17,331 bases of DNA from Holtiella sp036655075 (lineage in GTDB: Bacteria > Bacillota > Clostridia > Lachnospirales > Cellulosilyticaceae), in the NCBI RefSeq assembly GCF_036655075.1, contig NZ_JAVVQU010000052.1, positions 1-17,331 of the forward strand. The letters run 5' to 3'. This document shows positions 5,591 to 13,643 of the stretch, in pieces (the first letter of the stretch is position 1; each line of letters opens with the position of its first letter). The notes under the pieces are model-generated. The model was not told the origin of the DNA. It ran no database searches and was given only the letters and a program-made list of their open reading frames with translations. The position numbers were made by a program, and so were the translations under genes.

Positions 5591-6175
5591 ATGAGCTTAG
5601 TTCCAGTTGTTGTAGAACAAACCAATAGAGGCGAACGTTCATACGATATTTATTCACGTCTATTAAAAGATAGAATTATCATCTTAGGGGACGAGGTAAA
5701 CCAAGTTACAGCAAGTTTAGTTGTTGCACAGCTTTTATTCTTAGAAGCGGATGACCCTGATAAAGATATTATGCTTTATATCAATAGTCCAGGTGGTGTA
5801 ATCACAGATGGTATGGCTATTTATGATACAATGCAATACATTAAGTGTGATGTATCGACAATCTGTATAGGAATGGCAGCAAGTATGGGGTCATTCTTAC
5901 TTGCAGGAGGAGCTCGCGGCAAACGATTTGCTCTTCCAAATGCAGAAATTATGATTCACCAACCACTTGGTGGGGCTAAAGGGCAAGCAACAGATATTGA
6001 AATTCAAGCTAACCATATTATTAGAACTAAGGCTAAATTGAATGAAATGCTTGCACAAAATACAGGTCAACCTCTTGAGAAGATTAAAGCAGATGTAGAA
6101 AGAGATTACTTCATGAATGCTGAAGAAGCAAAGGTTTATGGTCTTATTGATGAAGTAATTCGTGCAAAAAAATAA
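5591..6175 (+). CDS. clpP: ATP-dependent Clp protease proteolytic subunit
   Basis: ClpP is the tetradecameric serine peptidase that degrades proteins fed by ClpX or ClpC. The 194-residue protein has the complete catalytic triad: S98 in GMAASMGS, H123 in MIHQPLGG and D172 in ERDYFM. NSPGG (65-69) forms the oxyanion/substrate strand region. The N terminus is short, with no long propeptide. GGGAGGGTG precedes the ATG. It lies 55 bases after tig and 18 before clpX, so the three genes are probably co-transcribed. Confidence 0.99.
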   Translation: MSLVPVVVEQTNRGERSYDIYSRLLKDRIIILGDEVNQVTASLVVAQLLFLEADDPDKDIMLYINSPGGVITDGMAIYDTMQYIKCDVSTICIGMAASMGSFLLAGGARGKRFALPNAEIMIHQPLGGAKGQATDIEIQANHIIRTKAKLNEMLAQNTGQPLEKIKADVERDYFMNAEEAKVYGLIDEVIRAKK

Positions 6176-6193
6176 TTAGAAAAGAGGTGGAGC

Positions 6194-7486
6194 ATGCCAA
6201 ATAAATTTGATGACACAAAACAGCTTAGATGTTCATTCTGTGGAAAAAGCCAAGATCAAGTAAGAAGATTAATTGCTGGTCCACAAGTTTATATTTGCGA
6301 TGAGTGTATTGAACTTTGCTCCGAGATTATAGAAGAAGAATTTGAAGGTGATGAAGAAACTGCGGGTATGGTAGATATGCCTACACCTAAAGAAATTAAA
6401 ACACATCTTGACCAATATGTTATTGGCCAAGATGATGCTAAAAAAGCTTTAGCAGTTGCAGTTTATAACCACTATAAACGTATCAATTCTCCTTCCCACA
6501 AAGACGATGATGTTGAAATCCAAAAAAGTAATATTTTACTTTTAGGACCAACAGGTTCAGGTAAAACATTCCTCGCTCAGACACTTGCAAAAATGCTAAA
6601 CGTACCATTTGCTATTGCTGATGCAACTGCACTTACAGAAGCAGGCTACGTAGGTGAAGATGTGGAAAACATCTTACTCAAAATTATTCAAGCAGCTAAT
6701 TACGATGTAGAAAAAGCTCAAATGGGTATTATCTATATCGATGAAATTGATAAGATTGCTAGAAAATCAGAGAACCCATCTATTACACGTGATGTAAGTG
6801 GTGAAGGTGTACAACAAGCCCTTCTTAAAATTTTAGAAGGTACTGTTGCTTCTGTTCCACCACAAGGTGGCAGAAAACACCCACATCAAGAATTTATCCA
6901 AATCGATACTACAAATATCTTATTTATTTGTGGTGGTGCTTTTGATGGCGTCGATAAGATTATCGAAAATCGTATTGGACATAAAACAATGGGATTTGGT
7001 GCAAGCATCGTAAGTAAAAAAGAAAAGAGTGTAGGTCAACTTCTTAAATCATTAGAGCCACAAGACCTTCTTAAATTTGGACTTATTCCAGAATTCGTAG
7101 GTCGTATTCCTTCTATCGTATCACTTGATAGCTTAGATAAGGAAGCGCTTCAATTAATTTTAAGTAAACCTAAAAATGCTCTTATCAAACAATATCAAAA
7201 ACTGTTCAACTATGACCATATTGAACTTGATTTCACACAAGATGCATTAGAAGCAGTAGCAAATCTTGCTATTGAACGTCAAACAGGTGCACGTGGATTA
7301 CGCGCAATCTTGGAAGATGTAATGCGTGAAGTGATGTATGAAGTACCTTCTGTAGCAGAAAATGTAGAGAAGGTTATCATTGGTGCAGAAACAGTTAAAG
7401 ATAAAGCTGATCCAGAGATTGTTTACAAAGATGCAACGAAAGCGTCTAAGAAAAAACCATTAAAATCTGATGGAGAATCAGCATAA
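6194..7486 (+). CDS. clpX: ATP-dependent Clp protease ATP-binding subunit ClpX
   Basis: ClpX is the hexameric AAA+ unfoldase that selects substrates and threads them into ClpP. The 430 residues contain an N-terminal four-cysteine zinc domain (C13, C16, C35, C38), Walker A GPTGSGKT (118-125), pore loop GYVG (151-154), Walker B YIDEID (181-186), the RKH loop in GGRKHPHQ, and sensor-2 GARGLR near the C terminus. The ClpP-docking loop reads MGFGAS where many ClpX proteins have IGF. A lysine-rich tail (KASKKKPLK) ends the protein. AAAGAGGTGG precedes the ATG. A strong terminator follows. Confidence 0.99.
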   Translation: MPNKFDDTKQLRCSFCGKSQDQVRRLIAGPQVYICDECIELCSEIIEEEFEGDEETAGMVDMPTPKEIKTHLDQYVIGQDDAKKALAVAVYNHYKRINSPSHKDDDVEIQKSNILLLGPTGSGKTFLAQTLAKMLNVPFAIADATALTEAGYVGEDVENILLKIIQAANYDVEKAQMGIIYIDEIDKIARKSENPSITRDVSGEGVQQALLKILEGTVASVPPQGGRKHPHQEFIQIDTTNILFICGGAFDGVDKIIENRIGHKTMGFGASIVSKKEKSVGQLLKSLEPQDLLKFGLIPEFVGRIPSIVSLDSLDKEALQLILSKPKNALIKQYQKLFNYDHIELDFTQDALEAVANLAIERQTGARGLRAILEDVMREVMYEVPSVAENVEKVIIGAETVKDKADPEIVYKDATKASKKKPLKSDGESA

Positions 7487-7525
7487 AAAATATGCAAGGC
7501 AGCATTGCCTTGCATATTTTTTTTT
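7485..7525 (+). terminator. Terminator of tig-clpP-clpX
   Basis: The stem TATGCAAGGCA/TGCCTTGCATA (7491-7501 with 7506-7516) has a GCAT loop, preceded by six A and followed by nine T (7517-7525). Confidence 0.93.
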
Positions 7526-7574
7526 ACCTCCGGCAATAATCTAAAAAACAGATTTGCAAGGAGGATTTTAGAAA

Positions 7575-9215
7575 ATGAATGGAATTTTGATAGGGGTACA
7601 GTTCTTTTTTTCCTGTGTTATAGGGTTGTACTTTTTGATGCAACTTAAAAATACAAAGCAAAATAAAACCAATATTTGCAAGGATTCAGAAGAAAAGTAT
7701 GAGAAGATGCAAAAGCTTAGATATATTCATCTGTCAGAGCCACTTACGGAGAAGCTTCGTCCTAAGGAAGAGCGTGATATTATTGGACAAGAAGAGGGGA
7801 TACGTGCTCTTAAGACAGCGTTATGCAGCCCTAATCCTCAACATATTTTAATCTATGGAAGTCCGGGTGTAGGGAAGACAGCAGCAGCTCGTATTGCCTT
7901 AGAGATGGCTAAACAATGTGAACTTTCACCATTCACATCTAAGAGTAAATTTGTAGAAATTGATGCTACGACTTTGCGTTTTGATGAAAGGAGTGTTGCG
8001 GACCCTTTGATGGGCTCTGTTCATGACCCTATTTATCAAGGAGCAGGGGCATATGGACAAGCTGGTGTACCACAACCTAAACCAGGTGCAGTCACTAAAG
8101 CTCATGGAGGTGTATTATTTATCGATGAGATTGGAGAGCTACACCCTATTCAGATGAATAAGCTACTCAAAGTACTAGAAGATCGTAAAGTCTACTTAGA
8201 AAGTGCTTATTATAGTGCTTATGATGAAAATACGCCAGCCTATGTTCATGATGTTTTCAAAAATGGTCTGCCAGCAGACTTTAGACTTATTGGTGCAACA
8301 ACTAGATCTAGAGAAGAAATTCCATCTGCCCTTAGGTCTAGATGTGTAGAGATTTTCTTTAAAGACTTAGATGAAGAAGAAATCTTGAAAATTATTGACC
8401 GAGTTGTAGAAAAGGAACATTTACCTATTCAAGATGAGGCTAAAGAAATGATTACGCAGTATGCCACTAATGGGCGTGATGCTGTAAGTATTTTGCAAAC
8501 AGCATATAATAAAATGCTCTATGAGCACACGACAGATATTGAAAAAGGAGATGTTGAGTGGATTGTTAAATCAGGAGGTTACACTAGAGCACTTCACAAA
8601 AAGCTGAATACAGGCTATTATATAGGTAAGGTTAACGGCCTAGGTGTAATGGGGCACTCAAGTGGTATGGTTTTAGAAGTAGAATCCATTGCTAAGAAAG
8701 TAGGAAGTGGCAAAGGTAGATGTAATATTACAGGTGTTATTGAAGAAGAAGAGTTAAAGATGAATAGTAGTAAGGCAAAGCGCAAGAGTATGGCATACAG
8801 TTCACTTGAAAATGTATTAACTTTGCTCAAAGTTCAGTATAATGTAGAGTATGAGGACTACTATATTCATATTAACTTTCCATCAGGCATTCCTGTAGAT
8901 GGTCCATCAGCAGGGATTACTATGTTCTGTAGCCTATACTCAGCCCTCTTTGAAGAACCTATGCCAGGCAATATTGCTATGACTGGTGAAGTCACTATCA
9001 ATGGAGAAGTATACCCTGTGGGAGGCGTCAGCGAAAAGATTAGAGCAGCTCAAAAAGCAGGTGCTAAAGCGGTTATTATACCAAAAGCCAATATGCAAGA
9101 TAATTATCTTAAAGAAGATATAGAAGTTATCCCAGTAGAAAAAGTAGAGGAAGTCATCCAATATCTTTGGGAGATGCCAGTTACCAAAAAAGCAGAAAAT
9201 ATGTTACATGCATAA
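7575..9215 (+). CDS. lonB: LonB-type ATP-dependent protease (membrane-anchored Lon-like)
   Basis: The 546-residue protein is a LonB-type fusion of an AAA+ ATPase and a Ser-Lys protease. An N-terminal hydrophobic helix (residues 3-24) probably anchors it to the membrane. Walker A is GSPGVGKT (95-102), Walker B LFIDEIGE (181-188), and the peptidase dyad is S445 in DGPSAG and K488, 43 residues apart as in Lon enzymes. It lacks the long LonA N-terminal substrate domain. In Bacillus subtilis LonB is made in the forespore under sigma-F and also sits beside lonA, so a sporulation role is plausible but not shown here. AAGGAGG (7558-7564) precedes ATG 7575. The upstream gap to the clpX terminator is only about 50 bases and shows no clear sigma-A promoter. 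Confidence 0.95.
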   Translation: MNGILIGVQFFFSCVIGLYFLMQLKNTKQNKTNICKDSEEKYEKMQKLRYIHLSEPLTEKLRPKEERDIIGQEEGIRALKTALCSPNPQHILIYGSPGVGKTAAARIALEMAKQCELSPFTSKSKFVEIDATTLRFDERSVADPLMGSVHDPIYQGAGAYGQAGVPQPKPGAVTKAHGGVLFIDEIGELHPIQMNKLLKVLEDRKVYLESAYYSAYDENTPAYVHDVFKNGLPADFRLIGATTRSREEIPSALRSRCVEIFFKDLDEEEILKIIDRVVEKEHLPIQDEAKEMITQYATNGRDAVSILQTAYNKMLYEHTTDIEKGDVEWIVKSGGYTRALHKKLNTGYYIGKVNGLGVMGHSSGMVLEVESIAKKVGSGKGRCNITGVIEEEELKMNSSKAKRKSMAYSSLENVLTLLKVQYNVEYEDYYIHINFPSGIPVDGPSAGITMFCSLYSALFEEPMPGNIAMTGEVTINGEVYPVGGVSEKIRAAQKAGAKAVIIPKANMQDNYLKEDIEVIPVEKVEEVIQYLWEMPVTKKAENMLHA

Positions 9216-9277
9216 GATGGACTATTTATTCCAAGAGTCAACCTCATTTACTTCTTAAGTACAATACAATTATTCCG

Positions 9278-9304
9278 ATAAGGGCTGCTACTCACAGCCC
9301 CTAT
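9278..9304 (+). terminator. Short hairpin between lonB and lonA
   Basis: GGGCTG (9282-9287) pairs with CAGCCC (9295-9300), extended by ATA/TAT past one A-C mismatch. No T-tract follows, so it is at best a weak terminator or processing site in the 139-base gap between the two genes. Confidence 0.4.
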
Positions 9305-9354
9305 TAGAATGTAATTTATATATCCATCATTAAATAGACAGAAAGGAAACTAAA

Positions 9355-11664
9355 ATGACAGAAGAAAGAAAACACTTGCCTTTAATCCCTCTTAAAGGGT
9401 TAACTATATTTCCAAATATGATTATTCATTTTGATGTAGGGAGAGAAAAATCTGTAAAAGCTATTGAAGCAGCAATGCTTCAGGATGAGGAACTTTTACT
9501 CGTCACACAAAAAGATACTAAACTAGATGAGCCTGGTAGTACTGACTTATACGAAATTGGAACAATTGTAAAAGTTAAACAAATTGTAAAGTTGAAACCA
9601 CCAGTTATTAAGGTACTCGTAGAAGGTATAAAGCGTGCACGCTTGCTAGAAATTACTTCTAAAGATTATATGGAAGGTTACATAGAAGAAATTCCAGAAG
9701 AAGGTGTTGAGCTTACGGTAGAAAATGAAGCACTTATGCGTACAGTAGGCGAACTTTTTGAGACTTATGCTTCTTTAAATACAAAGCTTTCAATGGATAT
9801 GGTATATAGCATATTAGGATCTAACTCACCTATGGAAGTTATGGACTTAATTATTGCCAATATGCCTTTAGAAGTAGCTAAAAAGCAGGCAATCTTAGCG
9901 TGTTTAGATGCCTCAAGCCGTATGTACAAGGTGATTGAGCTCCTTCAAGAAGAAATAGAAGTGCTTAAAATTCAAAAGCAAATTTATAATAAAGTTAAAG
10001 ATAATATTGATCAGACACAAAAAGAATACTTTTTACGTGAGCAACTGAAAGTGATTCAAGAAGAGCTAGGGGATAAAGATGGCCTTACAGCAGATATTGA
10101 TAACTATAAGAAAAAGATGGATGCCCATAAGATGCCTCAAGAAGTCAAAAATAAGATAGAAAAAGAAATAAACCGATTGATGAAAGTGCCAAGTAGTTCA
10201 CCTGAAACAAGCATGTTAAGAAGCTATATTGAAGCTGTTCTGGATTTGCCATGGGAGTTGTCTACACCAGAAATAGAGGATTTGAATGTGGCAGAGGACG
10301 TATTAGAACGCGATCATTATGGACTTTCACAAGTAAAAGAGCGTATACTAGACTTCTTGGCTGTAAAGAATTTTTCAAAACAAGCGGAAGCACCTATTTT
10401 ATGTTTAGTAGGACCTCCTGGGGTAGGAAAGACATCTATTGCTAAATCTATTGCAGAAGCTACAGGAAGAAACTATGTGCGTATTTCTTTGGGTGGTATA
10501 AGGGATGAAGCTGAGATTAGAGGGCATAGAAGAACTTATGTAGGGGCCATGCCAGGACGCTTTGCTACAGCACTTACTCAAGCAGGATCTAACAATCCAC
10601 TTATGCTTTTAGATGAGATTGATAAAATGATGGGAGACTTTAGAGGGGACCCAGCAGCAGCCCTTCTCGAAATTTTAGATAGTGCCCAGAATCATAGCTT
10701 TAGAGATCATTACTTAGAAGTACCTGTGGATTTAAGTAAAGTATTGTTTGTAGCAACAGCTAATTCACTTTCTACTATACCACGTCCATTACTGGACCGT
10801 ATGGAAGTGATAGAAGTGAGCAGTTATACTGCACTTGAAAAACTTCAAATTGCAGAACGCTATTTAATTCCAAAAGAGCTTAAAAAACATGGTCTGAACA
10901 AGAAAAGTTTAAAAATCTCTGAAGAAGCGCTTAAATTTGTTGTTGAACATTATACAAGAGAAGCTGGTGTACGTAACTTAGAACGTCAAATTGGTACACT
11001 TTGTCGTAAGGCAACACGTGAGATGGCTACAGAAAATAAAAAGTCTGTGACTATGAATCCGAAAAAAGTGCAAAACTATTTAGGAGCACCAAAAGTGACT
11101 TATGAAGAAAAAAATAGAAAACCTCAAGTAGGTGTAGTGAGAGGTTTAGCTTGGACAGCAGTAGGTGGGGACACACTGTCTATTGAAGTCAATGTGATGG
11201 ATGGCAAAGGCAGTTTTGAACTCACGGGAAATATGGGAAATGTGATGAAAGAATCCGCTAGAGCTGCTATGAGTTTTATTCGATCTAAGCGAGAAATATT
11301 AGGACTTAAAAAAGATTTTTATCAAGGCATTGATATTCATATTCATATACCAGAAGGAGCAGTACCCAAAGATGGCCCTTCAGCAGGGATAACAATGGCA
11401 ACAGCTATTATTTCTGCACTGACGCAAAAGGCAGTGCGCAATGATATTGCTATGACAGGAGAAATTACCATTCGTGGACGTGTGCTAGCTATAGGTGGAC
11501 TAAAAGAAAAGATATTGGCTGCTAAGCGTGCAGGAATTTTTGAAGTCATAGTACCGCAAGAAAATCAAAAAAATATATTAGAAATAGATGCAGATGTGTT
11601 AGAAGGCATGAAAGTTATTTATGCTGAAACAATGGACGATGTCCTTTTACATGTCTTTGCATAA
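9355..11664 (+). CDS. lon: ATP-dependent protease La (LonA)
   Basis: Lon is a cytoplasmic hexameric AAA+ serine protease that removes misfolded and short-lived regulatory proteins. The 769 residues cover the N-terminal substrate domain (about 7-200, LPLIPLKGLTIFPNM), a coiled linker (200-300), the ATPase with Walker A GPPGVGKT (353-360) and Walker B LMLLDEID (416-423), and the peptidase with S676 in KDGPSAG and K719. Length matches Bacillus LonA. AAAGGAAA precedes ATG 9355. The gene lies 139 bases after lonB and 15 bases before engB, so lonA-engB are probably co-transcribed. No CtsR-type operator is visible upstream. Confidence 0.98.
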   Translation: MTEERKHLPLIPLKGLTIFPNMIIHFDVGREKSVKAIEAAMLQDEELLLVTQKDTKLDEPGSTDLYEIGTIVKVKQIVKLKPPVIKVLVEGIKRARLLEITSKDYMEGYIEEIPEEGVELTVENEALMRTVGELFETYASLNTKLSMDMVYSILGSNSPMEVMDLIIANMPLEVAKKQAILACLDASSRMYKVIELLQEEIEVLKIQKQIYNKVKDNIDQTQKEYFLREQLKVIQEELGDKDGLTADIDNYKKKMDAHKMPQEVKNKIEKEINRLMKVPSSSPETSMLRSYIEAVLDLPWELSTPEIEDLNVAEDVLERDHYGLSQVKERILDFLAVKNFSKQAEAPILCLVGPPGVGKTSIAKSIAEATGRNYVRISLGGIRDEAEIRGHRRTYVGAMPGRFATALTQAGSNNPLMLLDEIDKMMGDFRGDPAAALLEILDSAQNHSFRDHYLEVPVDLSKVLFVATANSLSTIPRPLLDRMEVIEVSSYTALEKLQIAERYLIPKELKKHGLNKKSLKISEEALKFVVEHYTREAGVRNLERQIGTLCRKATREMATENKKSVTMNPKKVQNYLGAPKVTYEEKNRKPQVGVVRGLAWTAVGGDTLSIEVNVMDGKGSFELTGNMGNVMKESARAAMSFIRSKREILGLKKDFYQGIDIHIHIPEGAVPKDGPSAGITMATAIISALTQKAVRNDIAMTGEITIRGRVLAIGGLKEKILAAKRAGIFEVIVPQENQKNILEIDADVLEGMKVIYAETMDDVLLHVFA

Positions 11665-11679
11665 TATTAGGAGGAACAC

Positions 11680-12345
11680 ATGAACGTAACAAAAGCAGAA
11701 CTTATTATAACAGCAGGGAACAAATCACAGTTTCCGGAGATGAACATGCCAGAAGTAGCTTTTGCAGGTAAATCAAACGTAGGGAAGTCATCACTTCTTA
11801 ACTGCCTTGTGAACCGTAAGGCATTGGCTAGAACAAGCTCACAACCAGGTAAAACACAAACAATTAACTTCTATGCTGTACAAGATCAAATTCGTTTCGT
11901 AGATTTACCAGGGTATGGCTATGCGAAGGTGTCTAAGACATCACGTGAAAAATGGGGTAAATTAATAGAAGATTACCTTTGTAACAGAGAAAATTTGAAA
12001 GAAGTTATTCTTCTTATTGATATCCGTCATGAAGTGGGTAAAAATGATAAGATGATGTATGACTGGGTAGCGCATTACTATGAGCGTGTAAATGTTATTG
12101 CAACTAAGGCAGATAAATTAAATCGTAGCCAAGTTCAAAAACATATGGCTATGGTCAAAAAAGGATTAGGCCTTCGTCCAACAGATAGAATTATGGCCTT
12201 TTCATCTGTGACTAAACAAGGCAAAGATGAGATTTGGAATATGTTAGATGGTGTTATTGTAGATTACAACAATGAACAAGCTGAGATACTTGAACAAGTT
12301 GAAGCCGTTGCACAAGCGGAAGAAATGGTATCAGTAGAAGATTAA
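11680..12345 (+). CDS. engB: Ribosome biogenesis GTPase EngB/YsxC
   Basis: EngB (YihA/YsxC) is an essential TRAFAC-class GTPase that helps assemble the large ribosomal subunit. G1 is AGKSNVGKS (29-37), the switch I threonine lies in PGKTQTINF (57-64), G3 is DLPGYGYAKV (75-84), G4 is TKADK (142-146) and G5 is FSSVT (174-178). The core ends near residue 197; a further tail of about 25 residues is strongly acidic (EQAEILEQVEAVAQAEEM), slightly longer than in many family members. AGGAGGA precedes the ATG. Close linkage to lon is widespread in Firmicutes. Confidence 0.97.
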   Translation: MNVTKAELIITAGNKSQFPEMNMPEVAFAGKSNVGKSSLLNCLVNRKALARTSSQPGKTQTINFYAVQDQIRFVDLPGYGYAKVSKTSREKWGKLIEDYLCNRENLKEVILLIDIRHEVGKNDKMMYDWVAHYYERVNVIATKADKLNRSQVQKHMAMVKKGLGLRPTDRIMAFSSVTKQGKDEIWNMLDGVIVDYNNEQAEILEQVEAVAQAEEMVSVED

Positions 12346-12347
12346 GA

Positions 12348-12382
12348 AAAAGGGAGTGAAAGGAATACTTTCACTCCCTTTT
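12348..12382 (+). terminator. Terminator of lonA-engB
   Basis: A perfect 15-base stem (12348-12362 with 12368-12382) closes a GAATA loop, ending in TTTT within the descending arm. It begins two bases after the engB stop. Confidence 0.85.
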
Positions 12383-12396
12383 ATTGGAAAAAAATA

Positions 12397-12425
12397 TTGA
12401 AAGAATATTTGAAAAATGTTAAAAT
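12397..12425 (+). promoter_or_regulatory. Sigma-A promoter of the 77-residue protein gene
   Basis: TTGAAA (12397-12402), a 17-base spacer and TAAAAT (12420-12425) with an extended TGT make a strong promoter. Predicted start near 12432, about 19 bases before ATG 12451. It starts 15 bases after the engB terminator. Confidence 0.8.
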
Positions 12426-12450
12426 GGAAAGAGATAGAGAGGTGCATTCG

Positions 12451-12684
12451 ATGAAAGAAATATCAAAATGCTATTATTTTAAAAATGGTCGTTTAGATTT
12501 ATCTGTATTAGAAGAAACATCTAGAATGAACAAAGAAAACATAAGTGGAGAAAAAATGCTGGATCAAGAGGATAGTAATATAGATTTTCCTATATTAAGA
12601 CAAGCTAATATCTATATGGATGAGACTATTGCCAATATATTTGGAGAGATGAGTGACTATTTTAATGAAGAGGAAAAAAGTTGA
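12451..12684 (+). CDS. Small acidic protein, 77 residues, function unknown
   Basis: I do not recognise this protein. It is soluble-looking, has one cysteine and no membrane segment or signal peptide, and is acidic overall with a helical C-terminal half (ANIYMDETIANIFGEMSDYF). A longer frame opens at TTG 12397, but that codon is part of the promoter -35 box, so ATG 12451 is the start, preceded by GAGAGGTG at 12437-12444. No terminator separates it from the tRNA-Gly/tRNA-Pro unit, so its mRNA can read into those genes and end at 12961. Confidence 0.7.
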   Translation: MKEISKCYYFKNGRLDLSVLEETSRMNKENISGEKMLDQEDSNIDFPILRQANIYMDETIANIFGEMSDYFNEEEKS

Positions 12685-12693
12685 TAAGATGAC

Positions 12694-12722
12694 TTGACTC
12701 TAGTGGATATATGTGATAAGAT
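12694..12722 (+). promoter_or_regulatory. Sigma-A promoter of tRNA-Gly/tRNA-Pro
   Basis: TTGACT (12694-12699), a 17-base spacer and TAAGAT (12717-12722) with an extended TGA. The predicted start near 12729 gives a leader of nearly 40 bases before the first tRNA. Confidence 0.8.
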
Positions 12723-12737
12723 ATTCCTTGTCGGAAG

Positions 12738-12751
12738 GTACTATATAGTAC
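12738..12751. repeat. Perfect 14-base palindrome in the tRNA leader
   Basis: GTACTATATAGTAC is its own reverse complement. It lies downstream of the predicted transcription start and 15 bases before tRNA-Gly, so it could be an operator or form a small hairpin in the 5' leader. No function is known to me. Confidence 0.5.
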
Positions 12752-12766
12752 ATTAATAAAGTATAT

Positions 12767-12838
12767 GCGTGAGTGGCTCAGGGGTAGAGCATCTCCTTGC
12801 CAAGGAGAGGGTCGCGGGTTCGAATCCCGTCTCGCGCT
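12767..12838 (+). tRNA. tRNA-Gly (anticodon GCC)
   Basis: The acceptor stem GCGTGAG pairs with CTCGCGC (12831-12837), discriminator T12838. The anticodon stem TCTCC/GGAGA encloses TTGCCAA, so the anticodon is GCC. CCA is not encoded. It complements the Gly-UCC gene at 83-153. Confidence 0.97.
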
Positions 12839-12846
12839 CTTATTTT

Positions 12847-12921
12847 CGGGGTGTAGCTCAGTTTGGCTAGAGCGCCTGATTTGGGTTCAGGAGGCCGCAG
12901 GTTCGAGTCCTGTCACCCCGA
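12847..12921 (+). tRNA. tRNA-Pro (anticodon UGG)
   Basis: The acceptor stem CGGGGTG pairs with CACCCCG (12914-12920), discriminator A12921. The anticodon stem CCTGA/TCAGG encloses TTTGGGT, so the anticodon is TGG. It lies eight bases after tRNA-Gly and is followed by a terminator. Confidence 0.97.
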
Positions 12922-12932
12922 TGATAATAAAA

Positions 12933-12961
12933 ACGTCTAGACTTTATCTAGGCGTTTTTTT
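12933..12961 (+). terminator. Terminator of the tRNA-Gly/tRNA-Pro unit
   Basis: ACGTCTAGA (12933-12941) pairs with TCTAGGCGT (12947-12955, one G-U pair) around CTTTA, followed by T to 12961. Confidence 0.92.
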
Positions 12962-13016
12962 ATTTCCCGAATTATAGATAGAATATTAGAAGTAAATTAT
13001 GATTATGAATAAAGAT

Positions 13017-13054
13017 AAAAACAGCCTCTAGACAAATAACTAGAGGCTGTTTTT
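13017..13054. terminator. Bidirectional terminator, mainly for the DUF4364 gene
   Basis: ACAGCCTCTAG (13021-13031) pairs with CTAGAGGCTGT (13040-13050). T-runs occur on both strands (13050-13054 on plus, complement of 13017-13020 on minus). It overlaps the DUF4364 stop codon and so ends that minus-strand gene; on the plus strand it backs up the tRNA terminator. Confidence 0.85.
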
Positions 13055-13577
13055 ATTGAGATATTATTTCTAAAATTTCACTATATAATTTATCAGAGTT
13101 ATTTTTCCATTTTTCACAAAGGGTAATAGCTTGTTTTTTAGAAGCCACATTAACAGAAAGATTGATAAGTATTGAATCATGTTCTGTAACTTTACAATTT
13201 ACCATGTATTCATGTGCTTTCGTTGGAATATATTCAGCTGTTACATCTCTTTGAGTCCTAAGCTTTCTCCAATTGCTTGAAATAAAAGTATCAAGTTCTG
13301 AACGAATAGAATTTGGAATTCTAGATGCAAAAAACTCTAATGTTTGAAGTCCCTTTTCAGAAATGTCAAAGTAAGAAGCGTTATTTTGTGATGATTTTAA
13401 AATAAGGTCTGATACAACAAGTTCGTTGAGAGACTGTTGCATGGAAAAATAATCCGTATAGCCTCTTTCTAAAACGATTTGCGTGATTTGGGAAAGAGTA
13501 AGAGGCATTTTAACTTCAGATAAAAGATAGAGCACAGTAAGCTTATTGATCGTAAAATCTTCGTTTGTATTAAACAT
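13053..13577 (-). CDS. DUF4364 family winged-helix protein
   Basis: The 174-residue protein resembles the DUF4364 family of Clostridia. The N-terminal part (about residues 8-80) reads as a winged helix related to PadR/MarR-like folds: NKLTVLYLLSEVKMPLTLSQITQIVLERGYTDYFSMQQSLNELVVSDLI, then SYFDISEKGLQTLEFF. The C-terminal half (about 85-174) is a mixed alpha-beta region with no recognised catalytic motif. Its targets and role are unknown; DNA binding is inferred from fold resemblance only. GAGGAGG precedes the ATG on the minus strand. It has its own promoter and terminator, so it is likely monocistronic. Confidence 0.8.
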   Translation of the reverse strand: MFNTNEDFTINKLTVLYLLSEVKMPLTLSQITQIVLERGYTDYFSMQQSLNELVVSDLILKSSQNNASYFDISEKGLQTLEFFASRIPNSIRSELDTFISSNWRKLRTQRDVTAEYIPTKAHEYMVNCKVTEHDSILINLSVNVASKKQAITLCEKWKNNSDKLYSEILEIISQ

Positions 13578-13606
13578 AGGCTACCTCCTCACGCTTTTTA
13601 ATATAT

Positions 13607-13635
13607 ATTGTATATTAAAGTTACGAAAAATACAA
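13607..13635 (-). promoter_or_regulatory. Sigma-A promoter of the DUF4364 gene
   Basis: On the minus strand, TTGTAT (13635-13630), a 17-base spacer and TACAAT (13612-13607). The predicted start near 13600 lies about 23 bases before the start codon. The promoter begins just past the stop of the radical SAM gene. Confidence 0.7.
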
Positions 13636-13643
13636 TATGTGTT

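Noticed and set aside
7511..7540. Forespore sigma-F/G promoter for lonB (TGCATA in the clpX terminator arm, CAATAAT 17 bases later)
   Set aside because: The -10 part matches poorly and the -35 lies inside a stem that is explained by the terminator; suggested only by the Bacillus lonB precedent.
10251..10445. 64-codon plus-strand ORF inside lonA
   Set aside because: It is an out-of-frame shadow of the lonA ATPase coding sequence with no independent support.
12397..12450. TTG 12397 as the start of the small acidic protein
   Set aside because: The codon is part of a well-formed -35 box and the stretch to 12425 is the promoter.
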